A stretch of DNA of 38,085 nt from Planctomycetaceae bacterium (GTDB lineage Bacteria > Planctomycetota > Planctomycetia > Planctomycetales > Planctomycetaceae). The stretch spans positions 1-38,085 of the forward strand of contig JACCRE010000257.1 in assembly GCA_013813775.1 (NCBI GenBank), read 5' to 3'. Positions 28,986-38,085 of the stretch are shown here, in pieces. Each line of letters starts with the position of its first letter. Position 1 is the stretch's first letter. A model generated the notes under the pieces. The model searched no databases. It worked only from the letters and a program-made list of their open reading frames with translations, and was not told the DNA's origin. A program made the position numbers and the translations under genes.

Positions 28986-30772
28986 ATGCCGCGTGCGAAG
29001 ACCGCCCGCCGGAAGTCCCGAACCGTCCAGCAAGTCGAGGCCGTCACGCTTTCGGAATCGGCGATTCAGAAACATATCGACGAAAAGAGCCTTGCCCGAG
29101 GCAAAAAGTACCATCGTGATCGAGCGATCTTCGGTGCTTATCGGGAAGGCAATCGTCTGAAGGCCAGGTGTCGCGGGTCATATTCAAACTCGTATCACGT
29201 CGAGGCGACGATTCAGGACGGACGCATCCTCAACGCCGATTGCTCATGCCCGGCCGGTGAAGGAGGGCATTGCAAGCACGTCGCGGCGCTATTGCTCACC
29301 TGGAAAGACGCGGCCGGGTCGTTCGCGGAGGTAGGAAACGTTCGGGAGATGCTTCGCGAACAGTCGAAGGCGGACCTTCTCGACCTGATCGGGCTCCTGA
29401 TCGACCGCGAGCCGGAGCTTGAGTTGCTGATCGCTCAAATGATGTCGGGCGAAGCGACCGACGTCGAACCATATCGCCAAATGGCGGCGGCCGCATTTGA
29501 AGGCATAGGCAGCGAGAATCCATCGAGAATCGGCCTCGAGGCCGCTCTTGCGGCCGTGCGTGCCATCGGCGACCGGTTCGCAGTTCGCGGCGACGCCCGC
29601 TCTTCATCGGTCGTCTATCGAGGATTGTTAGAAGGTGTGATGGCGCAGGGCACCGATCATCCCGATCTGGCTTACGAGTCCACCTGCGAACTCATCGAGG
29701 TGCTTTCGGGATCGGCGGTCGCGCTGGCGACCTGTCTCAAGTCGCTCCCGCAAGAGCATCCGGAACGCGCATCGCTCACTGAGACACTCGCGGAATGGCT
29801 TGGGTTCGACCTCCGGCTCGGCGGCATCGGTTTGGCCGACGGCGTCGTCAAGGCCTACGCTCGCCATTCGACCAAGGAAGATCGTGTCGAACTCGCCGAA
29901 CGACTGGAAGAACTCAGCGACGATCTCGACGACAGCGACTGGGCAGACGAAAGAGTCGCTGAATGGCTCCTCGAGCTCGAAGACGCGGATTTCGACGACG
30001 AAGAGTATCTCGAAAGATGTCGTCGGCTCGGAAGAACCGAACCGCTCGTCGAGCGACTGCTGTCGCTCGGCCGAATCGATGAGGCTGTCGCAGAGGCGAG
30101 CAAGCTGGATGGCCTCACCCCCTGCTGCCTGTGGCCGACAAACTCGTGGAACTCGGCCGGTCGACCGACGCCGTTCGACTGATCCGGACCCGCATCAAAA
30201 AGAACGACGTTGGCGTCTGGCCGCTCCGAGAGTGGCTTGAGAGATTCGCGGAGGACGCCGGCGACTGGACGACCGTGACGGAATTGACATGGGACGCCTA
30301 CCGCGAGTTCCCATCCGCCGACGGTTACCGGTCACTGCGTGAAGCGGCTGAGCGGGCGGGCCGATGGAAAGATCTGCGGCCGATGGCACTCCGCATTGCC
30401 GAGCGAAGCGGTCGTCTTGACCTCTACCTGCGGATTCTGCTCGATGATGGAGCAATCGATCTGGCGATCGCGCGGCTGCGGAACGCCCCGAGCAAATCCC
30501 TCGATCCGGACGTTCGTCGCGACGTCGCCCTCGCCGCCGCGACGAACGACCCCGAGAGCGGCATAGCCTTGCTCTGGGAGAATGTGGAACTGTTGATTCT
30601 GCGTCGAGATCGGAACGCCTATCGCTCCGCCTGCGACGATCTCGTTCAGCTTCGCGAGCTCTATCGCAAGCTCTATCGCAAGGCGGAATGGCAGCAGGCG
30701 CTGACAAGCTTGCTAGAGGACAACACGCGATTGAGAGCACTGCGAGCCGAATTGAAGGTGGCGGGTCCGTAG
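28986..30772 (+). pseudogene. SWIM zinc-finger protein gene with a one-base frameshift
   Basis: SWIM domains are CxCx(n)CxH zinc fingers that bind DNA or protein and often accompany SNF2-type helicases. The ATG at 28986 has GGAGGT seven bases upstream, better spaced than the ATG at 28980. The finger is DCSCPAGEGGHCKHVAALLL with C86, C88, C96 and H98. A long helical region with acidic stretches follows. The first frame goes wrong after ASKLDGL at about 30116 and stops at 30182. The matching continuation (HPLLPVADKLVELGRSTDAVRLIRTRI onward) runs in the next frame to 30772. One base missing near the C run at 30118-30122 explains the break. Restored length is about 595 residues. It may be a real lesion, a sequencing error or, less likely, recoding. 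No helicase gene is adjacent. Confidence 0.75.
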
Positions 30773-30903
30773 TCTTTGGTCCAAACGATTTTCGCAGCTC
30801 CCAAGCGCTGCGAACGTTCCGCGTAGCACAAGTCGCGCGTCGATTGTGGTAAACTGCGGTTACGCTCATTTCCCTCTGCTTACACGTGACAAGAGGCGCT
30901 CTC

Positions 30904-32388
30904 ATGGCAACCGTGACCGATGCCCCGCGGACCGGCTTCGCACCGCCGAAGGTTCGTCGCACCCAGTGCTTTATCGGCGGCCGGTGGGTGGACGCCGCGA
31001 GCGGCAAGACGTTTCAGACTTTCAATCCGGCGACCGAGGAACTGATCGCCGACGTCGCGGAAGGCGACGCCGCCGATGTCGATCGAGCCGTGAAGGCCGC
31101 TCGCCAAGCGTTCGACAGTGGACCGTGGCGGAAGACCGACGCCCGTGATCGCGGGCGCATGCTGAACCGTCTCGCCGACTTGATGGAAGAGAATTTGGAC
31201 GAGCTGGCCGCGCTCGAAACGCTCGACAACGGCAAGCCGATCAGCGACAGCCGCAACGGCGACCTGCCGCTCGCGATCGACTGCATCCGCTACTACGCCG
31301 GCTGGGCTGATAAAATTCACGGGCAAACGATTCCCGTTCGCGGCGACTTCTTCTGTTACACGCGCAAGGAACCGGTAGGCGTCGCGGGGCAGATCATTCC
31401 GTGGAACTTCCCGCTGCTGATGGCGGCATGGAAGTGGGGGCCGGCCCTCGCCACCGGCTGCACGATCGTGATGAAGCCCGCCGAGCAGACGCCGCTCACC
31501 TGTCTGCGGCTCGCCGACCTCGCTCAGGAAGCCGGTTTCCCGGACGGAGTCCTTAATGTCGTTCCGGGCTTCGGACCGACGGCGGGCGGTGCGATCGTGA
31601 AGCACCCCGGCGTCGATAAGGTCGCCTTCACGGGTTCGACCGAGGTCGGCAAGCTCATCATGCGCGGCGCGGCGGACACTCTGAAGCGAGTGACTCTGGA
31701 ACTCGGCGGAAAAAGCCCCAACATCGTATTCGCGGACGCCGATCTCGATGCCGCCGTCGCCGGGGCCGAGGTCGCGCTGTTCCTGAATCAGGGGCAGTGC
31801 TGCTGTGCGGGCAGCCGACTGTTCGTCGAAGAGAAGATTCACGACGAGTTCGTCGAGAGATGCGTCGAGCGGGCGAAGGGACGCCGGCTGGGCGATCCCT
31901 TCGATCCGAACACGATTCAGGGTCCGCAGGTCGATCGCGAACAGTTCGACAAGATTCTCGGCTACATCGAGAAGGGCAGGCAGCAGGGGGCGAAGGTGCT
32001 CACCGGCGGCGGCCGGTTCGGCGAGCGAGGCTTTTTCGTCGAGCCGACCGTCTTCAGCGGCGTCAAGGATGACATGGTCATCGCTCAGGAGGAGATCTTC
32101 GGCCCGGTGATGAGCGTGCTGCCCTTCAAGACGGTCGATGAAGTCATCGAGAGAGGCAACAAGACCTGTTATGGCCTCGCGGCGGCTGTCTGGACGCGCG
32201 ACGTGGCCAAGGCTCATCGTGCCGCGAACGGCCTGCGGGCCGGCACGGTCTGGATCAATTGCTACGACGCCTTCGACGCCGCGGCCCCGTTCGGCGGCTT
32301 CAAGCAAAGCGGTCTCGGCCGGGAGTTGGGCGAGGCGGCCCTCAACAACTACACCGAGCTGAAGACGGTGACGATGAGTCTCGCCTGA
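30904..32388 (+). CDS. NAD-dependent aldehyde dehydrogenase
   Basis: This is a class 1/2-like aldehyde dehydrogenase that oxidises an aldehyde to the acid. ATG 30904 (MATVTDAP) gives 494 residues. An upstream in-frame GTG-type extension to 30886 is less likely. Key parts are the cofactor-site segment [33 protein letters not shown], the general-base glutamate in [12 protein letters not shown], and the catalytic cysteine in [12 protein letters not shown], which here is part of three cysteines in a row. [13 protein letters not shown] and the C-terminal [18 protein letters not shown] are intact. The closest well-known relatives are plant and animal mitochondrial-type ALDHs and betaine-aldehyde dehydrogenases, but the substrate cannot be read here. 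A terminator follows. Confidence 0.95.
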   Translation: MATVTDAPRTGFAPPKVRRTQCFIGGRWVDAASGKTFQTFNPATEELIADVAEGDAADVDRAVKAARQAFDSGPWRKTDARDRGRMLNRLADLMEENLDELAALETLDNGKPISDSRNGDLPLAIDCIRYYAGWADKIHGQTIPVRGDFFCYTRKEPVGVAGQIIPWNFPLLMAAWKWGPALATGCTIVMKPAEQTPLTCLRLADLAQEAGFPDGVLNVVPGFGPTAGGAIVKHPGVDKVAFTGSTEVGKLIMRGAADTLKRVTLELGGKSPNIVFADADLDAAVAGAEVALFLNQGQCCCAGSRLFVEEKIHDEFVERCVERAKGRRLGDPFDPNTIQGPQVDREQFDKILGYIEKGRQQGAKVLTGGGRFGERGFFVEPTVFSGVKDDMVIAQEEIFGPVMSVLPFKTVDEVIERGNKTCYGLAAAVWTRDVAKAHRAANGLRAGTVWINCYDAFDAAAPFGGFKQSGLGRELGEAALNNYTELKTVTMSLA

Positions 32389-32411
32389 CGCAGTTTCAGC
32401 TTCGTCTTCCC

Positions 32412-32440
32412 AAGCCCGCTTCGCTCATGGAGGCGGGCTT
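32412..32440 (+). terminator. intrinsic terminator of the aldehyde dehydrogenase gene
   Basis: AAGCCCGC (32412-32419) pairs with GCGGGCTT (32433-32440), followed by CTTCGTCG. The T tract is short, so termination may be incomplete. Confidence 0.6.
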
Positions 32441-32454
32441 CTTCGTCGTCCGCC

Positions 32455-32673
32455 ATGAACGAACGCGTGCTCATCGGCGTGGTCGCCGTCGCCTTGTGCG
32501 GCTTGGGGCTGTGGCACCACCGCTGGCTGCTCGAAGCCACGCCGAAGGGCCAGCGACTCGTCGGCTGGTTCGGCGAAGAGCGTGCCCTGTGGGTGATCCG
32601 CGGCCTGCTGGCGACCGGCATCGCGTTTGGAACACTCCTCGCCACCGGCGTGATCCGGCCGATAGAATGGTGA
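32455..32673 (+). CDS. small two-helix membrane protein
   Basis: The function is unknown. The 72-residue product has two hydrophobic segments (about residues 4-20, VLIGVVAVALCGLGLW, and about 47-66, VIRGLLATGIAFGTLLATGV) joined by a basic loop with KGQRLVGWFGEERA. Codon use looks normal for the genome and the ATG overlaps no other gene. It lies between the aldehyde dehydrogenase terminator and a Uma2 gene, 40 bp before the latter, and could be in the same transcript as it. Confidence 0.6.
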   Translation: MNERVLIGVVAVALCGLGLWHHRWLLEATPKGQRLVGWFGEERALWVIRGLLATGIAFGTLLATGVIRPIEW

Positions 32674-32713
32674 GAACGTTCATCCGACAATTCCAGAATG
32701 GGCGACCTCTAAG

Positions 32714-33478
32714 ATGTCGATCGAAACTCGATCTCGCCGTCAGCGAGCGGACACCACGACGGCAGCCCCGCTTGCCGGGCCGAAGCCGCTCAGCAATCCG
32801 TCGTCGTTACGCAACGGCGATCGCTTGACCCTGAGCGAATTTCTGCGCCGGTACGAGGCGATGCCCGGTATCAAGGCGGAACTCATTGATGGGAGAGTGT
32901 ATCTCGTGCTTTCCCCAGTGCGTCACGAGGCTCACGGCAAACCCCATTCGCGGATCATCCATTGGCTGGCGACGTATGAGGTCGGCACGCCTGGAACCGA
33001 AACAGGAACCGAATCGACGCTCAAGCTGGATCTGGATAATGGACCGCAGCCGGACGTGTTCCTTCGCCTTTTGCCCCATTGCGGAGGAGCGTCGAGGAAT
33101 ACGGAAGACGATTACATCTCAGGCGGCCCCGAGCTGATCGCGGAAATCGCGTCAAGCAGCATCAATTACGACCTTCACGACAAGTTCGAGCTTTACCGCC
33201 GGCACGGCGTCAAAGAATACGTGGTCTGGCGGGTCGAGGATCGGGCGATCGACTGGTTCGTCTTGTGTGAAGGCCGTTACGAGCCGCTCATCGTCAGCGA
33301 CGACGGCGTGGCGCGCAGCGAAGTTTTCCCGGGCCTGTGGCTCGATCTCGCGGCTTTACTAAGTGGGGACCTCGCCGCCACGATCGACACGCTGCGCCGC
33401 GGCATCGACTCGCCGGAGCACGCCGCGTTCGTCGAACGTCTGCGATCGGCCAAGCCGCCGGGCGACCCGGGACATTGA
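32714..33478 (+). CDS. Uma2-family (DUF820) putative nuclease
   Basis: This second Uma2 protein is clearly different in sequence from the one in the atp operon. The 254 residues include AELIDGRVYLV (about 56-66), HGKPHSRIIHWL, the core aspartate in GPQPDVFLRL (about 110-119), the active-site region ELIAEIASSSINYDLHDKFELYRRHGVKEYVVW (about 140-172) with the glutamate and lysine of the PD-(D/E)XK fold, and VFPGLWLDLAALLSGD. The N-terminal 35 residues are basic and low in complexity. Function is not established for the family; DNA cleavage has been proposed from the fold. It stands free of obvious partners. Confidence 0.86.
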   Translation: MSIETRSRRQRADTTTAAPLAGPKPLSNPSSLRNGDRLTLSEFLRRYEAMPGIKAELIDGRVYLVLSPVRHEAHGKPHSRIIHWLATYEVGTPGTETGTESTLKLDLDNGPQPDVFLRLLPHCGGASRNTEDDYISGGPELIAEIASSSINYDLHDKFELYRRHGVKEYVVWRVEDRAIDWFVLCEGRYEPLIVSDDGVARSEVFPGLWLDLAALLSGDLAATIDTLRRGIDSPEHAAFVERLRSAKPPGDPGH

Positions 33479-33570
33479 CTGCTGCGGTGCGGGGAAAACT
33501 CCGGCACCCGGCGGAACGTCTTCTCGCTACGATCGCAGGATCGGACCAAGATTCTCGCGGAGGACGTGTA

Positions 33571-33954
33571 GTGGCGGCGAACAACGAGTTGGAAGATTTC
33601 TGCGAAACGGCCATCGGCCCTGCCTGCGTCGACTTCGCGTCACGGATCGGTGCCGACGAACCTTCACGGCTGACCGGCGGCACTCGCGTCGGATACGAGG
33701 TCCGCCTGCCGTCCGCCTATAAGGATGCGGGCGAGAGATCGGTGATCGTGTGCGCCGAGCCGTTCGACGACGAAGCCTTCACCGTCAAATCTAGCCGGCC
33801 CGACACTCCCGACCAGCTGCGGCAGATTGCCCTCGTGCGCTACGAGTCGCTGAAGGACAGCTCGAAAGCCGCTGAGGAAACAATGCGTATTCGGGCCTCG
33901 ATCGGAGAATCGCTCGAGGCTCTTCGCGAGTCGCTCTCGAATCGCACGTCGTGA
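33571..33954 (+). CDS. unknown 127-residue protein
   Basis: I do not recognise this protein. The start is taken as GTG 33571 because GGAGGA lies six bases upstream; the frame is open back to 33337 but overlaps the Uma2 gene there. The product (AANNELEDFCETAIGPACVDFASRIG, then LTGGTRVGYEVRLPS) is acidic, with a beta-rich middle (GERSVIVCAEPFDDEAFTV) and a helical C terminus (RYESLKDSSKAAEETMRIRASIGESLEALRESL). There is no signal peptide or membrane helix. It converges with the large FtsK/EccC-like gene, with 24 bp between the stops. Confidence 0.55.
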   Translation: MAANNELEDFCETAIGPACVDFASRIGADEPSRLTGGTRVGYEVRLPSAYKDAGERSVIVCAEPFDDEAFTVKSSRPDTPDQLRQIALVRYESLKDSSKAAEETMRIRASIGESLEALRESLSNRTS

Positions 33955-33978
33955 CGCCGAAACCGCACCGTCGCCGGC

Positions 33979-36900
33979 TCAACTGATCACCCACTCGTCG
34001 ATGTTGAGTTCGTCCGACGGTTCGTCCGAATCCTTGACGGGCACTTCACCGCGAAGCTGCTTAATCCAGGCGTCCGAGGGCGGTCCGTACGGGCGAAACT
34101 TTTCGGTCGTGCCGCGGTCGTCGAGATGCAGCAGCGCGCGATTCGCACCGAGCCGGCTGGCGGCGGGAGAGTCGATCAGGTTGCTCGAATCGGCGGCGCT
34201 CATCCGGAACGCGACTCGCATCTCGAACTCGCGCAGCAACTGTCGGCCGAGCCCGCGGTCGAGATTGTTGTACGAGTCGCACCACACGATCGAGTGCACG
34301 CCGACGGCGGGACCGTCGCGCAGCACGTCGGCGAAGCGCTTGCCGGCGCTGATCGGCTTCTCGCGATCGAAGCTGCTGAAGCCGAAATCGTCGTCCGACT
34401 TGCGCAGATCGCGGAAACGGCTTAGGTCTTCGATGAAGACGAATAAAGGCGGTGAGCCGACTTCCGCATCCTGACGCCGCGTCACTTCCGCGGAGATCTC
34501 TTCGATCGTCGCCGCCGCGCGTTCCGGCGCGACACGTCGCACCGACGACCGTGCGGCGTCGATCGTCGCACCAAAGCGGCCGGCGTGACCGTTGGAACTC
34601 GCGTCGGCGCCGAACAGGAAGATCGATTCGAGGCTTTCACTCTTCGCCGGGGCGACGGCCCCGGCTGCAAGCGCCGCGATGCAAGCCGAAAAGATACCGG
34701 TGACCGCGGCCCGGTCCTGCCCGACGAGAAGGAGATTCGTTCCGGCACGTGGCGGGAACACAACGGCGGTCGGTCCGGTGATCGCGACCGATTCGCCGAG
34801 CCACGCCGTTGGGATGGCGTCGCGTTTGAGGGTTTCCTCCTGCTCCTCGCGCTTCGAAAGACTGGCGATCAGTTCCTGGTTGCACGACGGATCGGCCGGC
34901 ACGTTGCCTTCGAACACGACCGTCGAAACCGGAGGCAGGCCGTTCCGCCGGGCGAGCGCAGCGATGCGTTCGAGATAGCTCGACTCTTCGCCGTCGCTGA
35001 GCCATGCGACCTGAAACGGGTTGTTGCCTTCGACCATGCCGTTCGCGTCGTTGTAGATCGCTTCGCCGGGCCGGGTGAGCAAACGGGCGGCGGCGTTCTC
35101 TTCGCTCAGGATCAGATGTGCGTCGGTTTCGCTGCATTGAAGGGCCACGCGGACGGCCATCTGTCCGATCGTCGTCCGGGCCAGCGAATAGGCTCCGCCG
35201 AGCGATTGCGAGCCCAGCAGCACGTGAATGCCGAAGGCCCGGCCCTGCCGCACGAGGCGATCAAGCAGTAGCGACGCCGTCTGTGAGTAACGATCGTCTT
35301 CGGTGAAGAACTCCTGAAACTCGTCGACCACCAGCAGGATACGGGGCATGGGAATGCCGGGCCGGACATTGCGGAATGACTCGACATCTTGCACGCCGAC
35401 TTCACGAAAGACGTCGCCGCGCGCCTTGAGCAGCGCGTCGAGTCGCTCCAGCACGCTCGTGCCGAACTCGCGGTCGCTTTCGACGGCGATCACGCGGGCG
35501 TGCGGCAGTTCATGCGTGGCGAAAGTCTTGAACTCCACGCCCTTCTTGAAATCGATCAGATAGAACTCGATTTCGCTCGGGCTGTAACGCAGCGCGAGAT
35601 TGGCGATGAGCACGTGCAGCAGCGTGGACTTGCCGGAACCCGTCTTGCCGGCGACGAGCACATGTTGCGACGTGCCGCTGCCGAGCCGCATGTGTTGCAG
35701 CTTCGTCGCACCGGACCGCCCAAGAGGGCAGTCGATGCCTTTGCGGCTATCGGCCGTCCAGAACTGGTCTTCAGCCGGAACGATGCGTCGGAACGGCACT
35801 TCGACGCGACGCACGTCTTTCGATTGCTCGCCGACTTTGCGGACGATCGACGAGAAGATCGCCGGCCGTGGCGGGCTGTCGGCCCTCAACGGAATCGCCT
35901 CGGGTCCGAAAGCGTTCGTGACGAACTCGCCGCTCTGCCAGCGCAACAGCGTCGCACCGGTTTCGAGATTCGCTGGGTCGAAGCCGTGGGGCAGGCTCGG
36001 CTTTGTGTCGATGCTCGTCAGTGTGAACACGCCGCAACGTGGGCCGCTCGTCGCGATGCTGGCGAGCCGTTGTGCGGCTCGTTCGGTGAAGCCGGTCGGA
36101 AAGTTGGCGACGACGAGCACGCGGTACGGCTCCGCGACTTCGCCCGCGTGAACGTTGTATTCCTCGATCGATTCGAATTCGTTGCGCAGGTACTTCTGAA
36201 AGACGCTCTCCATGTGCTCGGTGAGATTACCAAGCTGCCGTTCGATCTGATCGGGCTCGGTCCAGATGCGTCCCGAGATCAGCAACTCGTCGAAGTCCGC
36301 GAGGTGCATGAACGCGGCGAAGTTCTCGCCGAGGCCGAGCGGATCGATGACCGTGAACCGGACCTTGCCCGGCGGTAACAGCGTGAGCATTCGCAGCATC
36401 GCAACCTGCAGAATCTCGACCGCGGCGGCGCGGCCTTCCTCCGACGACTTGAGCGCCAGCGACGGATGATTCGGGAACGGCAAGACAGCGGGAACGCGAA
36501 CGACCGAAGGAGCCGCTGAAAGATTGGCGTCACTCGGCACGCCGTTCTTCAAACGACGCAGATCGATTTCGTAATCGCCTATGCGGATACCATCTGGAAT
36601 GGCTTCCGGCGGAGCCTCTTTCGACTCGGCGATCGCATTCCAGTCCTGGAATCGCTTCCGGCTGTTGGCGGAGGCTGCATCGGCGAACTCATTCAGCGCT
36701 GCCAGGCTTCGCGTCCAAGCCTCAGACATGGCGGCGAGCAGTTCCCGACGCCGTTCGACGCGAGCGGCGTACTGCGATTCGTGTTCTCGCGTCAGGCGGT
36801 CGCGCTCCCGCTCGAACCAGCTTCGCAACGTCACCGTCTCGCGTCGGTACGTCGCTTCTGACGCGAGCAGGTCTCGGTTCCGGCGTTCAGACGCTTCGCG

Positions 36901-38001
36901 CCGCACCTCTTCGCGGCGATGTTCCGGCTCGGCGAGGTCGCGATCGCGCTCCGCTTTCAGGTCCGAGATCTGCCGTTCGCGTTCTTCGTCGAAACGCCTT
37001 TCTGAAGCATCGCGGCGTGCGACCATTGTGTCGTAACGATCCCGAAAATCCTTCTCGCGCCGGCGGAGCTCGTCCTTCGCGTACGTGAGCCAGTTTTGAT
37101 GATGCGCCTGTGCGACCAGCAGGTTTTCATGCAAGGGAACGAACGCGTTCGACGTCTGGCGCGAAGCGATCCCCCAGAGCACGCCCAACACAAGCACGGT
37201 CATCGCCGCGGCGGCTCCGGCACTCATCAGAACCCGACTGAGAGGCTTCACTTCGCCGCCTCCCAGAGCCGCCAGGTCGATGACGAAATAGCCTGCGGCA
37301 AACAGCCCGCCCCAAAGCAGCAGCGTCAGCAGGACAATGAACCAACCGGCGAACAGGCGAGACACCTTCTGCCGCTTGAGAGTGCCGAGATGCGACCGGA
37401 TTGCCGCATCCGCGGCGTCAAATCCCTCGAGAGCTTCTTTGCGAGTGCGAGGTGCGACGGTTGCCTCGTGCCCGCTCGTGATTCGCTGGCGACGCTGCTC
37501 GAGCAACTCGGTGGCCTGCGCGTAGATCGCCTTGAGTTCCTCCCAACGAGCCGCAAGCCGATCGCGCGCATCCTCCAGTTGGTGCCGCGCCGTTTCGTAC
37601 TGGTGCTTAGGGCTGTTTTCGGAGTCGTCGTCCATGAGCGACGACAGCATCCAGTGGTTCTCTTCGTGCTTCTGCTCGACGATCGCGACGTCGTCATTGA
37701 ACCGCTGGCGGACGAAGCCGACCGTGCGAGAACATTCCGAGTCGATGCCCGCCGTCTCGCCGCGAAAGCGTTCCTCGAACGCACGTCGTTCGCCTTCGCG
37801 ACGTTCGTCGATCTCCGACTGCTGGCGCTGAATGTCCTTTTCCAGAGCCTCGAGCGTCGTTTGCAGATCCCAGCCCGACGTGTCTTCGTTCGCAGCGGTA
37901 TCGAACGCGGCGAGTTCCGCTTCGGACCGCACGCGAGCTGCGATGCCTTCTTGAAGCTCGCTGACCAATTGTCGATATCGGGCGACGGAAAAATCGGTCA
38001 C
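33979..38001 (-). CDS. membrane-anchored FtsK/SpoIIIE-type ATPase, EccC-like
   Basis: This 1340-residue protein has an unusual build. Residues of about 10-180 and 300-440 are highly charged coiled coils. They flank two membrane helices (about 216-243 and 257-279), so both coils lie on the cytoplasmic side. A first ATPase-like module (about 500-690, with LLPPGKVRFTVIDPLG and YRVLVVANFPTGF) lacks a P-loop. The second (about 740-1010) is intact: Walker A AGKTGSGKST (784-793), Walker B RILLVVDEF with D893 and E894, and the FtsK-like LVRQGRAFGIHVLLGSQS. The third (about 1065-1320) has a degenerate P-loop (LLVGQDRAAV) but a Walker B-like PLFVFIEDL. Three tandem modules and two helices recall EccC of type VII secretion. 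A role in DNA or protein transport is inferred. Upstream neighbours are beyond the window. Confidence 0.8.
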   Translation of the reverse strand: MTDFSVARYRQLVSELQEGIAARVRSEAELAAFDTAANEDTSGWDLQTTLEALEKDIQRQQSEIDERREGERRAFEERFRGETAGIDSECSRTVGFVRQRFNDDVAIVEQKHEENHWMLSSLMDDDSENSPKHQYETARHQLEDARDRLAARWEELKAIYAQATELLEQRRQRITSGHEATVAPRTRKEALEGFDAADAAIRSHLGTLKRQKVSRLFAGWFIVLLTLLLWGGLFAAGYFVIDLAALGGGEVKPLSRVLMSAGAAAAMTVLVLGVLWGIASRQTSNAFVPLHENLLVAQAHHQNWLTYAKDELRRREKDFRDRYDTMVARRDASERRFDEERERQISDLKAERDRDLAEPEHRREEVRREASERRNRDLLASEATYRRETVTLRSWFERERDRLTREHESQYAARVERRRELLAAMSEAWTRSLAALNEFADAASANSRKRFQDWNAIAESKEAPPEAIPDGIRIGDYEIDLRRLKNGVPSDANLSAAPSVVRVPAVLPFPNHPSLALKSSEEGRAAAVEILQVAMLRMLTLLPPGKVRFTVIDPLGLGENFAAFMHLADFDELLISGRIWTEPDQIERQLGNLTEHMESVFQKYLRNEFESIEEYNVHAGEVAEPYRVLVVANFPTGFTERAAQRLASIATSGPRCGVFTLTSIDTKPSLPHGFDPANLETGATLLRWQSGEFVTNAFGPEAIPLRADSPPRPAIFSSIVRKVGEQSKDVRRVEVPFRRIVPAEDQFWTADSRKGIDCPLGRSGATKLQHMRLGSGTSQHVLVAGKTGSGKSTLLHVLIANLALRYSPSEIEFYLIDFKKGVEFKTFATHELPHARVIAVESDREFGTSVLERLDALLKARGDVFREVGVQDVESFRNVRPGIPMPRILLVVDEFQEFFTEDDRYSQTASLLLDRLVRQGRAFGIHVLLGSQSLGGAYSLARTTIGQMAVRVALQCSETDAHLILSEENAAARLLTRPGEAIYNDANGMVEGNNPFQVAWLSDGEESSYLERIAALARRNGLPPVSTVVFEGNVPADPSCNQELIASLSKREEQEETLKRDAIPTAWLGESVAITGPTAVVFPPRAGTNLLLVGQDRAAVTGIFSACIAALAAGAVAPAKSESLESIFLFGADASSNGHAGRFGATIDAARSSVRRVAPERAAATIEEISAEVTRRQDAEVGSPPLFVFIEDLSRFRDLRKSDDDFGFSSFDREKPISAGKRFADVLRDGPAVGVHSIVWCDSYNNLDRGLGRQLLREFEMRVAFRMSAADSSNLIDSPAASRLGANRALLHLDDRGTTEKFRPYGPPSDAWIKQLRGEVPVKDSDEPSDELNIDEWVIS

Positions 38002-38052
38002 GGTTGTTGCAAGCCCTTTGTGGTGCTCAAAGTCGATAGCGTCGCGCAGGAA

Positions 38053-38074
38053 CCCCTCTCCCTCGGGAGAGGGG
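38053..38074. repeat. perfect palindrome at the right edge
   Basis: CCCCTCTCCC (38053-38062) and GGGAGAGGGG (38065-38074) form a 10-bp perfect inverted repeat around TC, continuing into CAGGGGTGAGG at the window end. It looks like part of a dispersed REP-type element upstream of the large ATPase gene and is cut by the window edge. Confidence 0.6.
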
Positions 38075-38085
38075 CAGGGGTGAGG

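Noticed and set aside
30110-30130. Programmed -1 frameshifting in the SWIM gene
   Set aside because: The C run does not form a standard X XXY YYZ slippery heptamer in the reading frame and no strong downstream pseudoknot is evident; a simple base loss is more likely.

Overview
The window looks like a chromosomal segment of a planctomycete (Planctomycetota). The base composition is GC-rich. The strongest lineage marker is a 1174-residue exported protein that joins a beta-propeller dehydrogenase domain, HEAT-type helices and a C-terminal CxxCH heme domain, an architecture typical of Planctomycetes and Verrucomicrobia. Two Uma2-family genes and many small secreted or two-helix membrane proteins fit the same picture. 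The species cannot be named from the sequence.

Layout. Positions 1-2215 are the 3' end of a Na+-translocating NADH:quinone reductase operon: nqrF (5' truncated), apbE (flavin transferase) and nqrM (iron-delivery factor). Next come a membrane fatty-acid desaturase (2592-3617) and the heme/dehydrogenase protein (3742-7266). On the minus strand follow an rRNA/tRNA 2'-O-methyltransferase (7280-8065), rarA (8140-9477) and a DUF4912 protein (9975-11132). Each of the last two genes is preceded on the minus strand by a stretch with a promoter-like pair, many nested helices and an intrinsic terminator (about 9560-9843 and 11200-11521). I read these as two unannotated structured RNAs, either stand-alone ncRNAs or attenuator-type leaders.

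Positions 11557-20515 hold a complete F-type ATP synthase operon in the order atpZ, atpI-like, atpB, atpE, atpF, atpH, atpA, atpG, a Uma2 gene, atpD, atpC. It is interrupted by palindromic spacer repeats, two of them built from degenerate heptamers. The c subunit lacks the Na+ ligand pattern, so the operon is probably H+-coupled although the cell also has a Na+-NQR. After atpC come a divergent FHA protein (20880-21680) and a two-helix membrane protein (21852-22223).

On the minus strand, 22300-24545 is a small accessory island: an ABC-2 permease, a VapC-like PIN toxin with its overlapping antitoxin, and a SUKH-like (SMI1/KNR4) protein of visibly lower GC. A 69-bp copy of the permease gene's 5' end lies beyond the toxin-antitoxin pair, so the pair is bracketed by direct repeats. 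purM (24548-25597) and glnA (25745-27163) follow. Then come a small secreted LTxxQ-like protein, pdxJ, a SWIM zinc-finger gene split by a one-base frameshift, an aldehyde dehydrogenase, a small membrane protein, a second Uma2 gene and an unknown 127-residue protein.

The right edge (33979-38001, minus) encodes a 1340-residue membrane-anchored FtsK/SpoIIIE-type ATPase. It has long coiled coils, two membrane helices and what appear to be three tandem ATPase-like modules of which only the middle one keeps its P-loop, reminiscent of EccC of type VII secretion. Its upstream partners lie outside the window. This protein and the two structured RNA regions are the least explained parts of the window.
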